DNA of 64,000 nt from Acetivibrio straminisolvens JCM 21531 (GCF_000521465.1 NZ_BAVR01000009.1:1-64000), one strand, 5' to 3'; shown: positions 1-9,586, numbered from the stretch's first letter. The notes: generated from the letters alone by a model not told the origin. Numbers and translations are program-made.

Positions 1-361
1 TCAGCTTATGCTTTTGCTTTGCTATTTTATTGGTAATACAATTTATTACTTTTTAATGCACAACACTAATATTACTAGTCTGTACATATTATCACGTTAT
101 CACGCGCTGTCAAAGCATTGCTGGTTTTGCCGCAGTGTGTCCCATAATATAAAATAAGGGTTCCCCATTACTGATTCTTTCTTCTCATGAAAACAAGCGA
201 TGTTTCCCGTATCGCGGAACCCTCGTTTTCAGCTTTTCAAGCAAAGAAAACTTTAATTCTTGCGGAACTCTTGCTGGCAAGTACGGCCAAGCTTCGTCTG
301 GTGCACTGAATAGCAAACAACTTTCCCAATACAACAAAAGCTTGAATATAGAGAACCAAAA
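1..361. other. left-edge stretch without a recognised gene
   Basis: No intact gene is visible. On the minus strand one frame is open from 361 down to a stop at 185-187 (58 codons), but it has no ATG or GTG and no ribosome binding site. Part of it (reading ...APDEAWPYLPARVPQELKF...) looks protein-like and the stretch is richer in G+C than its surroundings, so it may be a gene remnant. An inverted repeat pairs 156-164 with 216-224 around a 51-base loop. I cannot assign a function. Confidence 0.3.
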
Positions 362-394
362 CTAAAAAGCAGATGAGAAAATCACCTGCTTTTG
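362..394 (-). terminator. Rho-independent terminator of ilvE
   Basis: Arms 365-376 and 382-393 form a 12-bp stem with one mismatch around a GAAAA loop. It lies just past the ilvE stop codon, and a short T-rich tail follows on the minus strand. Confidence 0.6.
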
Positions 395-412
395 AAAAAT
401 TTTATATGGTTG

Positions 413-1483
413 TTATTTTACTTCCTCAATCCATCCGAAGGTGTCTTCTTTCTTTCCGCTTTGAATACCCGTGATAGTATCGTAAACGAACGTAGATGTT
501 TCTCCGATTTTTCCGTCATTTATTTTTATTATATTACCGTTCCAGTTTAGTTCACCGATAGGAGAAATTACTGCTGCAGTTCCGGTACCGAAAGCTTCCT
601 GAAGAGTTCCTGCGGCGTGGGCATCGTATATTTCCTGTATGCTTATTTTTCTTTCGGTTACTTTTACTCCTGATGCTCTAAGAAGCTCAATTGTAGATTG
701 GCGGGTTATTCCTGCGAGGATACTGCCTTCGAGGGAAGGTGTGATAACTTCATCGTTAATTTTGAAGAATACATTCATGGTACCGACTTCTTCAATGTAC
801 TTTTTCTCAACTCCGTCAAGCCAGAGAACCTGTGTATAACCCAGTTCCTTTGCTTTAACCTGTGCAATAAGGCTTGCGGCATAGTTGCCGGGAGTTTTTG
901 AATAACCTATACCACCCTTTACGGCGCGGACATATTCGGTTTCAACATATATTTTTACAGGATTGATTCCTTCTTTATAGTAAGCACCTACCGGTGAAAG
1001 AATGATCATGAATTTGTAAGTCCATGAAGGTCTGACTCCAAGGTATGGGTCAGTTGCGATTATAAACGGACGGATATAAAGAGAAGTACCTTCAGCTTCG
1101 GGAATCCAGTCCCTTTCGACATTTACAAGAGTTTTGCATGCTTCTACGGCAAAATCAACGTCTATATGAGGTATACACATCCTGTCGTTCGAAACATTGA
1201 TTCTCTCCATGTTCTTTTTAGGTCTGAAAAGAAGGATTCTTCCTTCAGGTGTTTTGTAAGCTTTTAAGCCTTCAAAGACTGCTTGGCCATAATGGAATAC
1301 CATTGTACTGGGATCTAAAGAAAGAGGGCCGTACGGAACAATTCTCGGATCGTGCCAGCCTTTCCCTTCAGTATAATCCATTATAAACATATGGTCTGTG
1401 AAGATCTGGCCAAAGCCCAAATTATTTTGGTCAGGTTTGCTTTTAGGATTTTGTGTTTTTTGAATACTGATTTGGTAGGACAT
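413..1483 (-). CDS. ilvE: branched-chain amino acid aminotransferase
   Basis: The 356-residue product is a class IV (fold type IV) PLP aminotransferase. It transfers the amino group between glutamate and the 2-oxo acids of leucine, isoleucine and valine in the cytoplasm, the last step of their synthesis. Visible family signatures are HYGQAVFEGLKAY near residue 65, the lysine in GYSKTPGNYAASL near residue 200 (probable PLP Schiff-base lysine), and the EVGTMNVFF and LEGSILAGITR blocks that bind the cofactor phosphate. Length and order fit the longer, eukaryote-like BCAT group. The start has an AAAGGGG ribosome binding site about 10 bases upstream. The gene is monocistronic, divergent from yqeG, with a hairpin terminator after the stop. 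A CodY-like box sits just upstream. Confidence 0.95.
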   Translation of the reverse strand: MSYQISIQKTQNPKSKPDQNNLGFGQIFTDHMFIMDYTEGKGWHDPRIVPYGPLSLDPSTMVFHYGQAVFEGLKAYKTPEGRILLFRPKKNMERINVSNDRMCIPHIDVDFAVEACKTLVNVERDWIPEAEGTSLYIRPFIIATDPYLGVRPSWTYKFMIILSPVGAYYKEGINPVKIYVETEYVRAVKGGIGYSKTPGNYAASLIAQVKAKELGYTQVLWLDGVEKKYIEEVGTMNVFFKINDEVITPSLEGSILAGITRQSTIELLRASGVKVTERKISIQEIYDAHAAGTLQEAFGTGTAAVISPIGELNWNGNIIKINDGKIGETSTFVYDTITGIQSGKKEDTFGWIEEVK

Positions 1484-1521
1484 ATTTATTTAACCCCTTT
1501 CAATAATAACATTTAACTAAA

Positions 1522-1544
1522 AATTTTCGGAATATGAATATTCC
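1522..1544. promoter_or_regulatory. CodY-like box and palindrome upstream of ilvE
   Basis: Bases 1522-1536 match the published CodY consensus (AATTTTCWGAAAATT) at 12 of 15 positions by eye. They overlap a hyphenated palindrome, GGAATA (1529-1534) and TATTCC (1539-1544). The site lies about 40 bases upstream of the ilvE start, a usual place for branched-chain amino acid control. No codY gene is in the window, so the assignment is a guess. Confidence 0.3.
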
Positions 1545-1780
1545 TGTATTTCTTTGTACATATGATATAATGAATTGATTCTTTAACCAGGAATCTTATA
1601 TTCTATTATGCTACTTTTTTTTAAAAATCCAGTACTTTTAAATGTTGAGAAAAAAATAATTCGCCATAACTCAACGTTTTTATTGCTATGCTGTTACATT
1701 ATTGCTATTATAGTTATAGCTTGTTGAATAATATATGAATAATATATATGAATTGTATTATAGTGACTTGGAGGAGTAAA

Positions 1781-2277
1781 ATGCTGGAAAAATTTTATCC
1801 GGATTTGCAAGCAGACAGAGTACAGGATATTGATCTGGATTTTTTGGTTAAAAACAATATAAAAGGTCTCATTCTTGACATAGACAATACACTTGTACCT
1901 GAACATGTAGAAGAGGCAGATGAAAATACAATAGCTTGGATTGACAAGGTTAGAAAAATGGGGTTTAGGGTTTGCATTGTGTCAAATGCTTCGGAAAAAC
2001 GTGTGATTAAATTTAATAACAAGCTCAATGTTGATTTCATCCACAGGGCTTCAAAGCCCAGTTGCAAGTCATTTGTCAAGGCTATGGAAATAATGAATAC
2101 CAAAGCTTCGGAAACAGCTGTAATTGGAGATCAGATTTTTACCGATATATATGGGGGAAACAAGGTTGATATGTTTACGATACTGGTTACTCCCATAGAC
2201 AAAAGAGAGTATTTTTTGTCAGATTGAAAAGAATAGCTGAAAAGTTTGTCCTTGCAAAAATGAAAAATAAAAGATAG
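1781..2277 (+). CDS. yqeG: YqeG family HAD phosphatase (frameshifted near the C-terminus)
   Basis: This is a HAD superfamily IIIA phosphatase of the YqeG family, a cytoplasmic protein with no firmly known substrate. The catalytic motif DIDNTLV, the serine of IVSNAS, a lysine in KPSCKSF and the acidic GDQIFTDI motif are all present in order. The ATG at 1781 is preferred because GGAGG lies 7 bases upstream and family members begin with an MLxKFxPD-like segment. An ATG at 1748 would fall at or before the transcript start of a possible promoter (TTGTTG 1721-1726, TATATA 1743-1748). As written the frame stops at 2225-2227, but adding one T to the run at 2212-2217 continues it in the family's basic tail to the TAG at 2275-2277 (165 residues). 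The break is probably a sequencing error. Confidence 0.85.
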
Positions 2278-2334
2278 TCATAGATAGACATAGATAATAA
2301 AAAAATAAGCTGAATGATGGAGAGAGGAAAAACT

Positions 2335-3231
2335 ATGGATATTGATGTTAGGGTAACAGGAAAGACAAGGTTGTTGGGGCTTGTTGGAAATCCGGTTGAG
2401 CATTCCATATCACCCGAGCTTCATAATTCATTGAGTACGCTCCTTGGGCTAGATATAGTTTATGTTCCTCTGGCGGTTAGGAAAGAGGATCTTGAGGCAG
2501 TGGTAAAAGGCCTCAAGTCTTTGGATTTTATAGGTTTCAACGTTACAATTCCTTACAAGAGGGATATAATGAAGTATCTTGATGAAAACTCGAAGGAAGC
2601 AATACTGATGGGAGCTGTAAATACGGTAAAAAAGATTGAGGGCCGCCTATATGGCTATAATACCGATGCGGAAGGTTTTTTGAGGTCATTTAGGGAAGAA
2701 GCGGGAGTGGGCTTTAAAGGCAAAAAGGTTGTGATTATTGGAGCCGGAGGAGTGGCTCGTGCAATTGCCGTTAAGATTGCCGGCGAGAATGCGGAAAAAA
2801 TCAGTCTTGTAAACCGTACCCCCGAGAGATCCATTGAGCTTGCCGATGTTGTAAATGAAAATGTAAAAGAGATAGTTCAGGTGTACAATTTTGAAGACAG
2901 GATTTTCAGGATGGCTTTTGAGGAAAGTGACATTATTATTAACACTACGTCGGTGGGTATGTCTCCTAAAACTCGGGAAACTCCGATTAAATTTACTGAA
3001 TGTTTTAACAAAAATCAGATCGTGTATGATGTAATTTACAATCCTGAGAAGACGAAATTTTTAAAAGATGCCGAAAAAATGGGGGCAAAGACCGTTAACG
3101 GACTTGGAATGCTCTTTTATCAAGGAATAAGCGCCTATGAAATTTGGACAGGTGTCAAGTTTACTGAGGATAAATTAAAGGATATCTATGATTCTTTCAA
3201 GAAATATTTAAAAGTAAAGTCGTCGAAATAA
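2335..3231 (+). CDS. aroE: shikimate dehydrogenase
   Basis: The 298-residue enzyme reduces 3-dehydroshikimate to shikimate with NADPH in the shikimate pathway. The N-terminal substrate site shows SISPELHN near residue 20 and NVTIPYK near residue 69 with the catalytic lysine, followed by NTD near 107. The NADP-binding Rossmann domain has GAGGVARA near 137 and an NRT loop, then NTTSVGM and the C-terminal NGLGMLFYQG block. The ATG at 2335 is chosen over an upstream in-frame ATG at 2314 because it follows a GAGAGG ribosome binding site and matches the family N-terminus. It lies in a plus-strand run with yqeG and the pilus genes; a second shikimate enzyme, aroQ, lies 4 kb downstream. Confidence 0.95.
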   Translation: MDIDVRVTGKTRLLGLVGNPVEHSISPELHNSLSTLLGLDIVYVPLAVRKEDLEAVVKGLKSLDFIGFNVTIPYKRDIMKYLDENSKEAILMGAVNTVKKIEGRLYGYNTDAEGFLRSFREEAGVGFKGKKVVIIGAGGVARAIAVKIAGENAEKISLVNRTPERSIELADVVNENVKEIVQVYNFEDRIFRMAFEESDIIINTTSVGMSPKTRETPIKFTECFNKNQIVYDVIYNPEKTKFLKDAEKMGAKTVNGLGMLFYQGISAYEIWTGVKFTEDKLKDIYDSFKKYLKVKSSK

Positions 3232-3281
3232 TTTACATAAAATCTCGAAGTCTCGGGAATTAAAGTCCAGGGAGTGAGTTT

Positions 3282-4966
3282 ATGTACAAGCAGAGGAGAA
3301 AGAGGCTTGGCGACCTTTTAATGGAAGCCGGGCTTATTTCAAAAGAACAACTGGATAAAGCTCTAGAGCTTCAAAAAACTACCGGCAAGAAGCTTGGAGT
3401 TTTGCTGGCTTCTGAAGGAATTGTAGCCCAGGAAGATATAGTGCGGGTTTTGGAGGGTATGATGGGTATTTCTCATGTGGCACTGGAGGAATACAACATT
3501 GATCCTGCTATTTGCAATTTAATTCCCGAAAAACTTGCCAGAAGATATGAGTTGATTCCTATAGACCAAAAAGACGGTGTGCTTACAGTTGCCATGAGCG
3601 ATCCTTTAAATGTGTTTGCAATTGATGATGTTGAAGTTTATACAGGTATGGAGGTTTTGCCTGTAATTGCTTTCTCCCCGTCAATAAAAAATGCCATAGA
3701 AAAGTACTTCAAAACACAACATATTTTGGTTGAGCCGGTTAAGGAAAAGGGGATTTTATTTAAAATTGATGAGGAAACTATAGAGCTTGAAAGCATTGAG
3801 GCTGACGATGAACCGGCTTCAATGCTTGTAAATTCCATAATAGAGCAGGCCATAAGAAGTCAAGCGAGCGATATACATATAGAACCTTTCCAAAATGTAT
3901 TGAAAATAAGGTTTAGAACCGATGGACAGATGCACGAGGTCATGAGAACGGGAGTGGATATGCTAAAGGGCGTAGCATCAAGGGTAAAGGCCATATGCGG
4001 TATGAATATAAACGAAAAGGCGGCGCCGCAAGATGGCAGAGTTGTTGTAAGCGCTGATGAAAGAGATTATTATCTCAAAGTATCTATTCTTCCCACCGTT
4101 TTCGGTGAGAAAATAGCAATCCATATTGTGGATAAAAAGACTTCCGTCATTCCTAAAGACCGGCTGGGAATGACTAAGGAAGACCTTGTGAAATTTGATA
4201 AAATAATAAGAAGTCCGCAGGGCATGGTTTTGGTAACAGGGCCGGCAGGAAGCGGAAAAACCACGACTCTTTACACCGCCATAAATGAGATTAACAGTCC
4301 GAATATCCATATAATTACTATCGAAGACCCTGTTGAATACGTTATTGAAGGAGTAAACCATGTTCAGGTGAACAGCAAGACGGGCTTAACTTATGAAAAG
4401 GGTCTTGTTTCGATTTTAGAACAAGGACCGGATGTAATCATGATTGGTGATATAAAAGATGCAAAAATTGCTGAGATAGCTGTAAAAGCCGCTATCGAGG
4501 GACAGCTTGTTCTGGGAGCTTTTCATGCCAATGATGCCTTGGACGCGATCATAAGGCTTGTAGAAATGGGAATAGAGCCGTTTTTTATTGCATCATCTCT
4601 GGTGGGAGTAATCTCCCAAAGGCTTGTACGCAGAATTTGCCCAAAATGCAGGAAAAAGCGTGCTGCAACGGGTGAAGAGCTTTCGCTTCTTGAGTTGGAT
4701 GCTCCTGTGAAGCTGTATTCGGGAAGAGGATGTGAGGAGTGCTCGGGTACCGGATACAAAGGAAGATTGGGAGTCTTTGAAGTAATGGATGTGGCAAAAG
4801 CCTTAAAGAGCTCATAAAGGAGAGCAGAACGAAGGAAGAATTGAAGAAACTTGCTGTTTTAAAGGGCATGAAAACTCTGAAGGAGAATTTAAAACAGCTT
4901 GTTCTTGAAGGAAAAACCACTGCTTCCGAGATGTCAAGAATACTGTTTTTTACAGAAGAATTATAA
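3282..4966 (+). CDS. pilB: type IV pilus assembly/type II secretion ATPase (frameshifted)
   Basis: This GspE/PilB ATPase powers pilin assembly at the inner face of the membrane. An N-terminal MshEN domain (residues 5-145) precedes the ATPase core. The Walker A motif GPAGSGKTTT is near residue 317, and a C-terminal tetracysteine zinc module (CPKC...CEEC) is near 450-485. The Walker B/Asp region reads IMIGDIKD where the family has GEIRD, and the histidine box is HANDA rather than HTND, so the active site is somewhat divergent. The frame stops at 4815-4817. One extra G near 4807 restores the usual helical tail to the TAA at 4964-4966. A prepilin peptidase follows, but no pilin or PilC gene is near. 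Confidence 0.9.
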
Positions 4967-5041
4967 AATACTTTAAAATTGTCTTATCTTGCTATATAAT
5001 AATTATATTAAAATTTTACAAATGCAGAAGAGGTATAGAAA

Positions 5042-5893
5042 ATGGGGACTTCATTGAATCTTGGACAGTTGTCTGAAACCGGTTTTATGATTTTTTGCTA
5101 CCTTTCAGTGGCTCTTCTTGGGCTGTTTGTCGGTTCGTTTTTAAATGTTTGCATTTACAGGATACCAAACAATGAATCTATCGTAAGGCCTCGATCCCAC
5201 TGTATGAAATGCGGGCACAAACTTGGTGTGCCGGACCTTGTACCTGTTTTCAGCTATGTATTTTTAAGGGGCAAGTGCAGATACTGCGGTCAAAAGATTT
5301 CTCCGAGATATGCTCTAGTTGAGCTGCTGACAGCCGTTGTTTATTTGCTTTTGCTTTACAAGTACGGGTTGTCTGTGGATTTTTTGGCATCGGCTTATCT
5401 TATGGCCATACTCATAGCCGTGTTCTTTATTGATCTGGATCATATGATAATTCCCAATGGGCTTGTAATAGCGGCTTTGATTGGAGGAGCTCTGCCTTTT
5501 GTTTATAATATTTTCAGACCTATGGATATTTATGCGGACCGTAAATGGTGGAATCCTTTATTGGGTGCTTTTATAGGATTTGGCTTCCTGTTATTGGTGG
5601 CAATTTTGGGTTATGTAGTTTACAAGACCGACGAGGCGATGGGTGGCGGTGATATCAAGCTGTTTGCTCCGATAGGCCTTTTCCTCGGATGGAAGATGAC
5701 TATAATGACGCTGTTTATATCCTTTGTGTCAGCAGGAGTTATCAGCATTATACTGCTTTTGCTTAAAAAGAAGGATAGAAAGAGTACTTTCGTTTTTGGC
5801 CCCTTTATTGTAATCGGTACTTTTTGCACCTACCTTTTCGGATGGGAACTTTTGAATTGGTACTTGGGTACTTTGGCTATATACCAGGGATAA
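5042..5893 (+). CDS. pilD: prepilin leader peptidase/N-methyltransferase
   Basis: The 283-residue polytopic membrane protein cleaves the leader of type IV prepilins and methylates the new N-terminus. The N-terminal A24 domain shows GSFLNVCIYRIP near residue 32 and two CxxC pairs (CMKCGH, CRYCGQ) that bind zinc. The two catalytic aspartates lie in FIDLDHMIIPN near residue 140 and GGGDIKLF near 204. About eight hydrophobic segments can be seen. It sits 75 bases after the pilus ATPase, so the two probably act together and are co-transcribed. Confidence 0.95.
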   Translation: MGTSLNLGQLSETGFMIFCYLSVALLGLFVGSFLNVCIYRIPNNESIVRPRSHCMKCGHKLGVPDLVPVFSYVFLRGKCRYCGQKISPRYALVELLTAVVYLLLLYKYGLSVDFLASAYLMAILIAVFFIDLDHMIIPNGLVIAALIGGALPFVYNIFRPMDIYADRKWWNPLLGAFIGFGFLLLVAILGYVVYKTDEAMGGGDIKLFAPIGLFLGWKMTIMTLFISFVSAGVISIILLLLKKKDRKSTFVFGPFIVIGTFCTYLFGWELLNWYLGTLAIYQG

Positions 5894-5978
5894 ATGGACT
5901 AAAGTAATTGTTCGTATGTCCGATATTTATTGTGATATAAAGCTTAAAAAAGTGTAATTATTGAGGGAGGAAATCAAA

Positions 5979-6244
5979 ATGAGTCAAATAAAAAACTATA
6001 TGGAAGAGGTAGTTTTTCGCTGATGAAGGAAGTACTTTGTGATATTAACGTATGCAGCTGTGAAAAATGTAAAATGGATATAGCAGCCATAGCGCTCAAT
6101 GATTTGCCTCCAAAATATATTGTGACCGATAAAGGGGAGCTGTATTCAAAAGTAAATTCTTTGAAGCAGCAGTTTGAAGTTGATGTTATATCTGCTTTGA
6201 CCAAGGCTGCGGTGATGGTAAAGAGAAATCCAAGGCATGATTGA
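5979..6244 (+). CDS. ComFB-like late competence protein (frameshifted)
   Basis: The small cytoplasmic protein (88 residues once corrected) resembles the ComFB family: MEEVVFSLMKEVL at the start, a CSCEKCKMDIAAIALNDLPPKY core with three cysteines, and a short C-terminal helical part. Family members lie in competence or type IV pilus loci; the molecular role is unclear. The start at 5979 has a GGGAGG ribosome binding site. As written the frame stops after 14 codons; one more T in the run 6015-6019 joins the two halves. The neighbouring pilus genes support a surface or DNA-uptake setting. Confidence 0.75.
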
Positions 6245-6402
6245 AATAGACCGCTATATTAATATAAGTTGTGTCATATATTATTATAAAATAATCGATG
6301 ATAGAATGAATATTGGTTTTAAAACGGTTAATCATTAGTTATAATAATATTATGCTTTAATCTTTTTGATTGGAGCATAATATTTTTTATGGGTGATTAT
6401 TC

Positions 6403-7260
6403 TTGGTAAGATTTGGACCTTCGGGTAATTCCGAAAACTTTTATAAAGAAGGGCGCAAATCCTCTGTTGAAATGCCGGCATGGCTTTCTAAGATGGGTCT
6501 TGATGCTTACGAGTATCAGTGCAACAGAGGCGTTAATATTGGCAAGGATATGGCGAATAAAATAGGAGAAGAGGCTGAAAAAAACAATATATTTATGAGC
6601 ATTCATGCGCCCTATTATATAAATATGGCAAGCCCTGAGGAGGAAAAAAGAATAAAGTCCAAAGGATATATAATCGAGTGCATGACGGTAGCAAAATGGA
6701 TGGGAGCAAAGAGGATAGTAGTCCACACAGGCTCGTACAGCAAGGTTGATAAAAAGTGGGCACTTGAGACATCAGCCCGGCTGTTTGGTGAGGTACTGAA
6801 AGAAGCAGACAGCCTTGGACTTGGAGATATAATGATTTGTCCGGAGGTTTTGGGAAAGAATAACCAGATTGGATCTTTGGATGAAATAATTGAAATGTGC
6901 AGAACTAATGAAAGGCTTTCTCCCACAATTGATTTTGCCCATATCCATGCAAGAGGACAGGGAAGTCTCAATTCTGTTGAGGATTTTGAAAGGGTAATAA
7001 ATATGCTTGAAAACTCTTTGGGGACAGATAGAGTAAGGGAGCTTCACTGCCACTTCAGCAGGGTTGAATTTACCAAAGGTGGCGAGAAGAAGCACTGGAA
7101 TATCGATGACACACAGTTTGGACCTGAATTTGAATATTTGGCCGAGGTGATTATAAAAAAGAAAATAAATCCGGTCATTATTTGTGAATCAAGGGCCAAT
7201 ATGGCTGAAGATGCTTTGAAGCTGAAGAAAATATATAATAAAATGGTAAAGGGGATGTAA
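6403..7260 (+). CDS. endonuclease IV-like TIM-barrel protein
   Basis: The 285-residue product has the xylose isomerase-like TIM barrel of AP endonuclease family 2, which cuts DNA at abasic sites using a trinuclear zinc centre. Probable metal ligands can be seen in order: H in SIHAPYY, H in VVHTGS, E in ICPEVLG, D and H in TIDFAHIHA, H in LHCHFS, and E in ICESRA. The usual DxH pair near residue 229 reads KKH here, so one ligand may be replaced. Translation starts at TTG 6403 after GGTGA, since no ATG lies closer. It is 1 base from aroQ, so the two are probably one transcript. A related non-repair sugar isomerase-like role cannot be excluded. Confidence 0.75.
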   Translation: MVRFGPSGNSENFYKEGRKSSVEMPAWLSKMGLDAYEYQCNRGVNIGKDMANKIGEEAEKNNIFMSIHAPYYINMASPEEEKRIKSKGYIIECMTVAKWMGAKRIVVHTGSYSKVDKKWALETSARLFGEVLKEADSLGLGDIMICPEVLGKNNQIGSLDEIIEMCRTNERLSPTIDFAHIHARGQGSLNSVEDFERVINMLENSLGTDRVRELHCHFSRVEFTKGGEKKHWNIDDTQFGPEFEYLAEVIIKKKINPVIICESRANMAEDALKLKKIYNKMVKGM

Positions 7261-7261
7261 A

Positions 7262-7689
7262 ATGAAAAAAGTACTTGTGATTAACGGTCCTAACTTAAAT
7301 CTTTTGGGGACCAGGGAAAAGGATATTTACGGTGAGGAGACTCTTGAGGACATAGCCAGAAAAATGAATGCCGAAGCAATTAAGTTAAATGTCGATTTAA
7401 GCTTCATTCAATCAAATCACGAAGGGAGATAATCGACAAGATACATGAGTCAAGGGGAAAAATTGATGTTATAATAATCAATCCCGGAGCATATACCCAC
7501 TACAGCATTGCCATAAGAGATGCCATAAAAGCTGTTGAAATTCCGACAATTGAGCTTCATCTGTCAAACATACATGCCAGGGAAGAGTTTAGAAGCAAGT
7601 CGGTAATCGCTCCTGTGTGTGTAGGTCAAATCTGCGGATTTGGAAGTTTGGGGTACATACTCGCACTTAATGCCGCCCTGATGATATAG
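7262..7689 (+). CDS. aroQ: 3-dehydroquinate dehydratase, type II (frameshifted)
   Basis: This is a type II dehydroquinase, which dehydrates 3-dehydroquinate to 3-dehydroshikimate, the step before AroE. The signatures are [11 protein letters not shown] at residue 7 with the lid tyrosine in DIYGEET, QSNHEGEIIDKI (catalytic region), [10 protein letters not shown] with the conserved asparagine and histidine, and [14 protein letters not shown]. The frame breaks at the GGG run 7424-7426, where one G is missing; correction gives 142 residues, the normal length. The gene follows the endonuclease IV-like gene by 1 base with GGGG as ribosome binding site. It is essential for aromatic synthesis unless duplicated, so true loss is unlikely. 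Confidence 0.92.
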
Positions 7690-7735
7690 CAGGCTTTTTT
7701 AAAAGTTTGTGAACTCTATGAGGAAAGGTGATTTA

Positions 7736-8815
7736 ATGGAAAATCTGACAGGAAAGAGACTTGATACTTTTAGATTGAAGTTGAAAGAAAAGGGAATTGA
7801 TGCCGCAATAATCGCAAAAAATGCAAATTATTTTTATCTTTCGGGATTTACAGGTAGCTTTGCGTATCTTGTAATTACCCAAAACGATGCTGTGTTGGTG
7901 ACGGATTTTAGATACAGGGAACAGGCAAGGGTTCAGGCTCCTCTTTTTCAAATAGTGGAGTATAACGACAATATTTATTCTTTCCTAAATGAGATTGTAA
8001 AGTCAAAGGGTATCGAAATTCTTGGATTTGAGGAAGATTATATAACATATAGAAAGTTCAAAGAATTTGAGAATAAATTTTCGGTCAAAGAGCTAAAGCC
8101 TCTTGAAGGCATAGCTGAAGTAATGAGGATGAAAAAGGACCAAAGGGAGCTGGAAATTATTAAAAAAGCCGTGAAAATTGCCGACGATGCTTTCAACCAT
8201 ATACTAGGGTTTATAAAGCCCGGGGTAAAAGAGGTAGAAATTGCTGCGGAGCTGGAGTATTTTATGAAAAAGCAAGGGGCAAAAGGCACATCTTTTGAGA
8301 CGATAGTTGCGTCAGGAGTGCGTTCGGCACTTCCCCATGGAGTAGCCTCGGAAAAGGTAATTGAGATGGGGGATGTTGTAACGATGGATTTCGGAGCGGT
8401 ATTTGAAGGTTATTGCTCAGATATGACAAGAACGGTTTTTGTAGGAAAGCCGAAAGAGGAGCTTTTAAAGATTTACAATACTGTTCTTACTGCTCAAAAA
8501 ACTGCCTTGGAAGGTGCTGTAAAGGGCTTGAAAGGCAAAAAAATTGATGCTATAGCAAGAGAAATAATTTATAACGAAGGTTTTGGATTTAACTTCGGCC
8601 ATGGATTGGGACACGGTGTGGGGATTGAAATCCATGAAGAGCCGAGACTTTCACCTTCGGGGGAGATAATAATGGATGACGGTATGGTTGTTACTGTGGA
8701 GCCCGGTATTTATGTCAATGGTCTTGGCGGTGTGAGAATTGAGGATATGATAGTAATTAATGGAAACAATCCTGATGTTTTGACATCGTCGAAAAAGGAC
8801 ATGATAGTATTGTAG
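7736..8815 (+). CDS. M24 family Xaa-Pro aminopeptidase/dipeptidase
   Basis: The 359-residue cytoplasmic metallopeptidase releases N-terminal residues next to proline or cleaves Xaa-Pro dipeptides. A creatinase N-terminal domain (residues 5-130) precedes the pita-bread catalytic domain. Metal ligands are in MDFGAVFEGYCSDMTRT (two aspartates), HGLGHGVGIEIHEEPRLS (histidine, then glutamate) and VEPGIYVNGLGGVRIED (glutamate). The ATG at 7736 is preferred to an upstream ATG at 7718 because AGGAAAGGTG lies just before it. The gene sits between aroQ and efp, an order common in clostridia. Confidence 0.93.
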   Translation: MENLTGKRLDTFRLKLKEKGIDAAIIAKNANYFYLSGFTGSFAYLVITQNDAVLVTDFRYREQARVQAPLFQIVEYNDNIYSFLNEIVKSKGIEILGFEEDYITYRKFKEFENKFSVKELKPLEGIAEVMRMKKDQRELEIIKKAVKIADDAFNHILGFIKPGVKEVEIAAELEYFMKKQGAKGTSFETIVASGVRSALPHGVASEKVIEMGDVVTMDFGAVFEGYCSDMTRTVFVGKPKEELLKIYNTVLTAQKTALEGAVKGLKGKKIDAIAREIIYNEGFGFNFGHGLGHGVGIEIHEEPRLSPSGEIIMDDGMVVTVEPGIYVNGLGGVRIEDMIVINGNNPDVLTSSKKDMIVL

Positions 8816-8857
8816 GGATATAAAGCTTATATTTTTACTATAAAAGAAAATTTTATC

Positions 8858-8886
8858 TTGAAATAGTTGCGATTTTAATTTAATAT
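8858..8886 (+). promoter_or_regulatory. sigma-A type promoter upstream of efp
   Basis: TTGAAA at 8858-8863 and TAATAT at 8881-8886 are separated by 17 bases. The predicted transcript would have a leader of about 135 bases before efp. Confidence 0.45.
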
Positions 8887-9028
8887 TAACTATAGGTTTA
8901 TTATACAGATTATATGTGATAACGGTAAAGATATGCATAAGTTGGAGTATAGCTCAATTGTACTGGTACAAGTATTTATAGGGCCTGTGACTTATGTTAT
9001 TCAAGAAATATTTTTGGAGGGATTTTAA

Positions 9029-9586
9029 ATGATTTCAGCTGGTGATTTTAGAAATGGAGCGACTTTTGAGCTCGATGGTCAGATATTTCAGGTTGTTGAG
9101 TTCCAGCACGTTAAACCGGGTAAAGGAGCTGCTTTTGTTAGGACTAAATTAAAAAATATAGTAACAGGTGCTACTGTTGAAAGAACTTTTAACCCGACTG
9201 ACAAGATGCCAAAGGCCCATATTGAAAGAAAGGACATGCAGTATTTATATAATGACGGTGATCTTTATTATTTCATGGATGTTGAAACCTTTGAGCAGCT
9301 GCCGCTGGGTAAGGATAAAATCGGTGACTCTCTTAAGTTTGTAAAAGAGAATGTTGTTGTAAAGATTCTTTCTCATAAAGGCAATGTTTTCGGAATAGAG
9401 CCTCCTAACTTTGTTGAGCTTGAAGTAACCGAAACGGAACCCGGTTTCAAGGGCGATACGGCTACGGGTGCAACCAAGCCGGCTACTGTTGAGACAGGAG
9501 CTTCTATTAAGGTTCCGTTGTTTGTCAACATAGGAGATATTATAAGAATAGATACCAGAACCGGAGAGTATATGGAAAGAGTATAA
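9029..9586 (+). CDS. efp: translation elongation factor P
   Basis: EF-P (185 residues) enters the ribosome E site and relieves stalling at polyproline stretches. The N-terminal KOW-like domain, the central OB domain and the C-terminal OB domain ending in [16 protein letters not shown] are all intact. The loop residue that is modified in many bacteria is Lys32, in [10 protein letters not shown], as in Bacillus. The start follows GGAGGG by 8 bases. A hairpin terminator follows the stop codon. Secreted enzymes with Pro/Thr-rich linkers, such as the esterase at the right end, would be natural clients (inference). Confidence 0.97.
   Translation: MISAGDFRNGATFELDGQIFQVVEFQHVKPGKGAAFVRTKLKNIVTGATVERTFNPTDKMPKAHIERKDMQYLYNDGDLYYFMDVETFEQLPLGKDKIGDSLKFVKENVVVKILSHKGNVFGIEPPNFVELEVTETEPGFKGDTATGATKPATVETGASIKVPLFVNIGDIIRIDTRTGEYMERV

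Noticed and set aside
8941-9005. tRNA-like start (GGAGTATAGCTCAATTG) before efp
   Set aside because: It resembles only a D-arm; no anticodon arm, T-arm or acceptor pairing follows.
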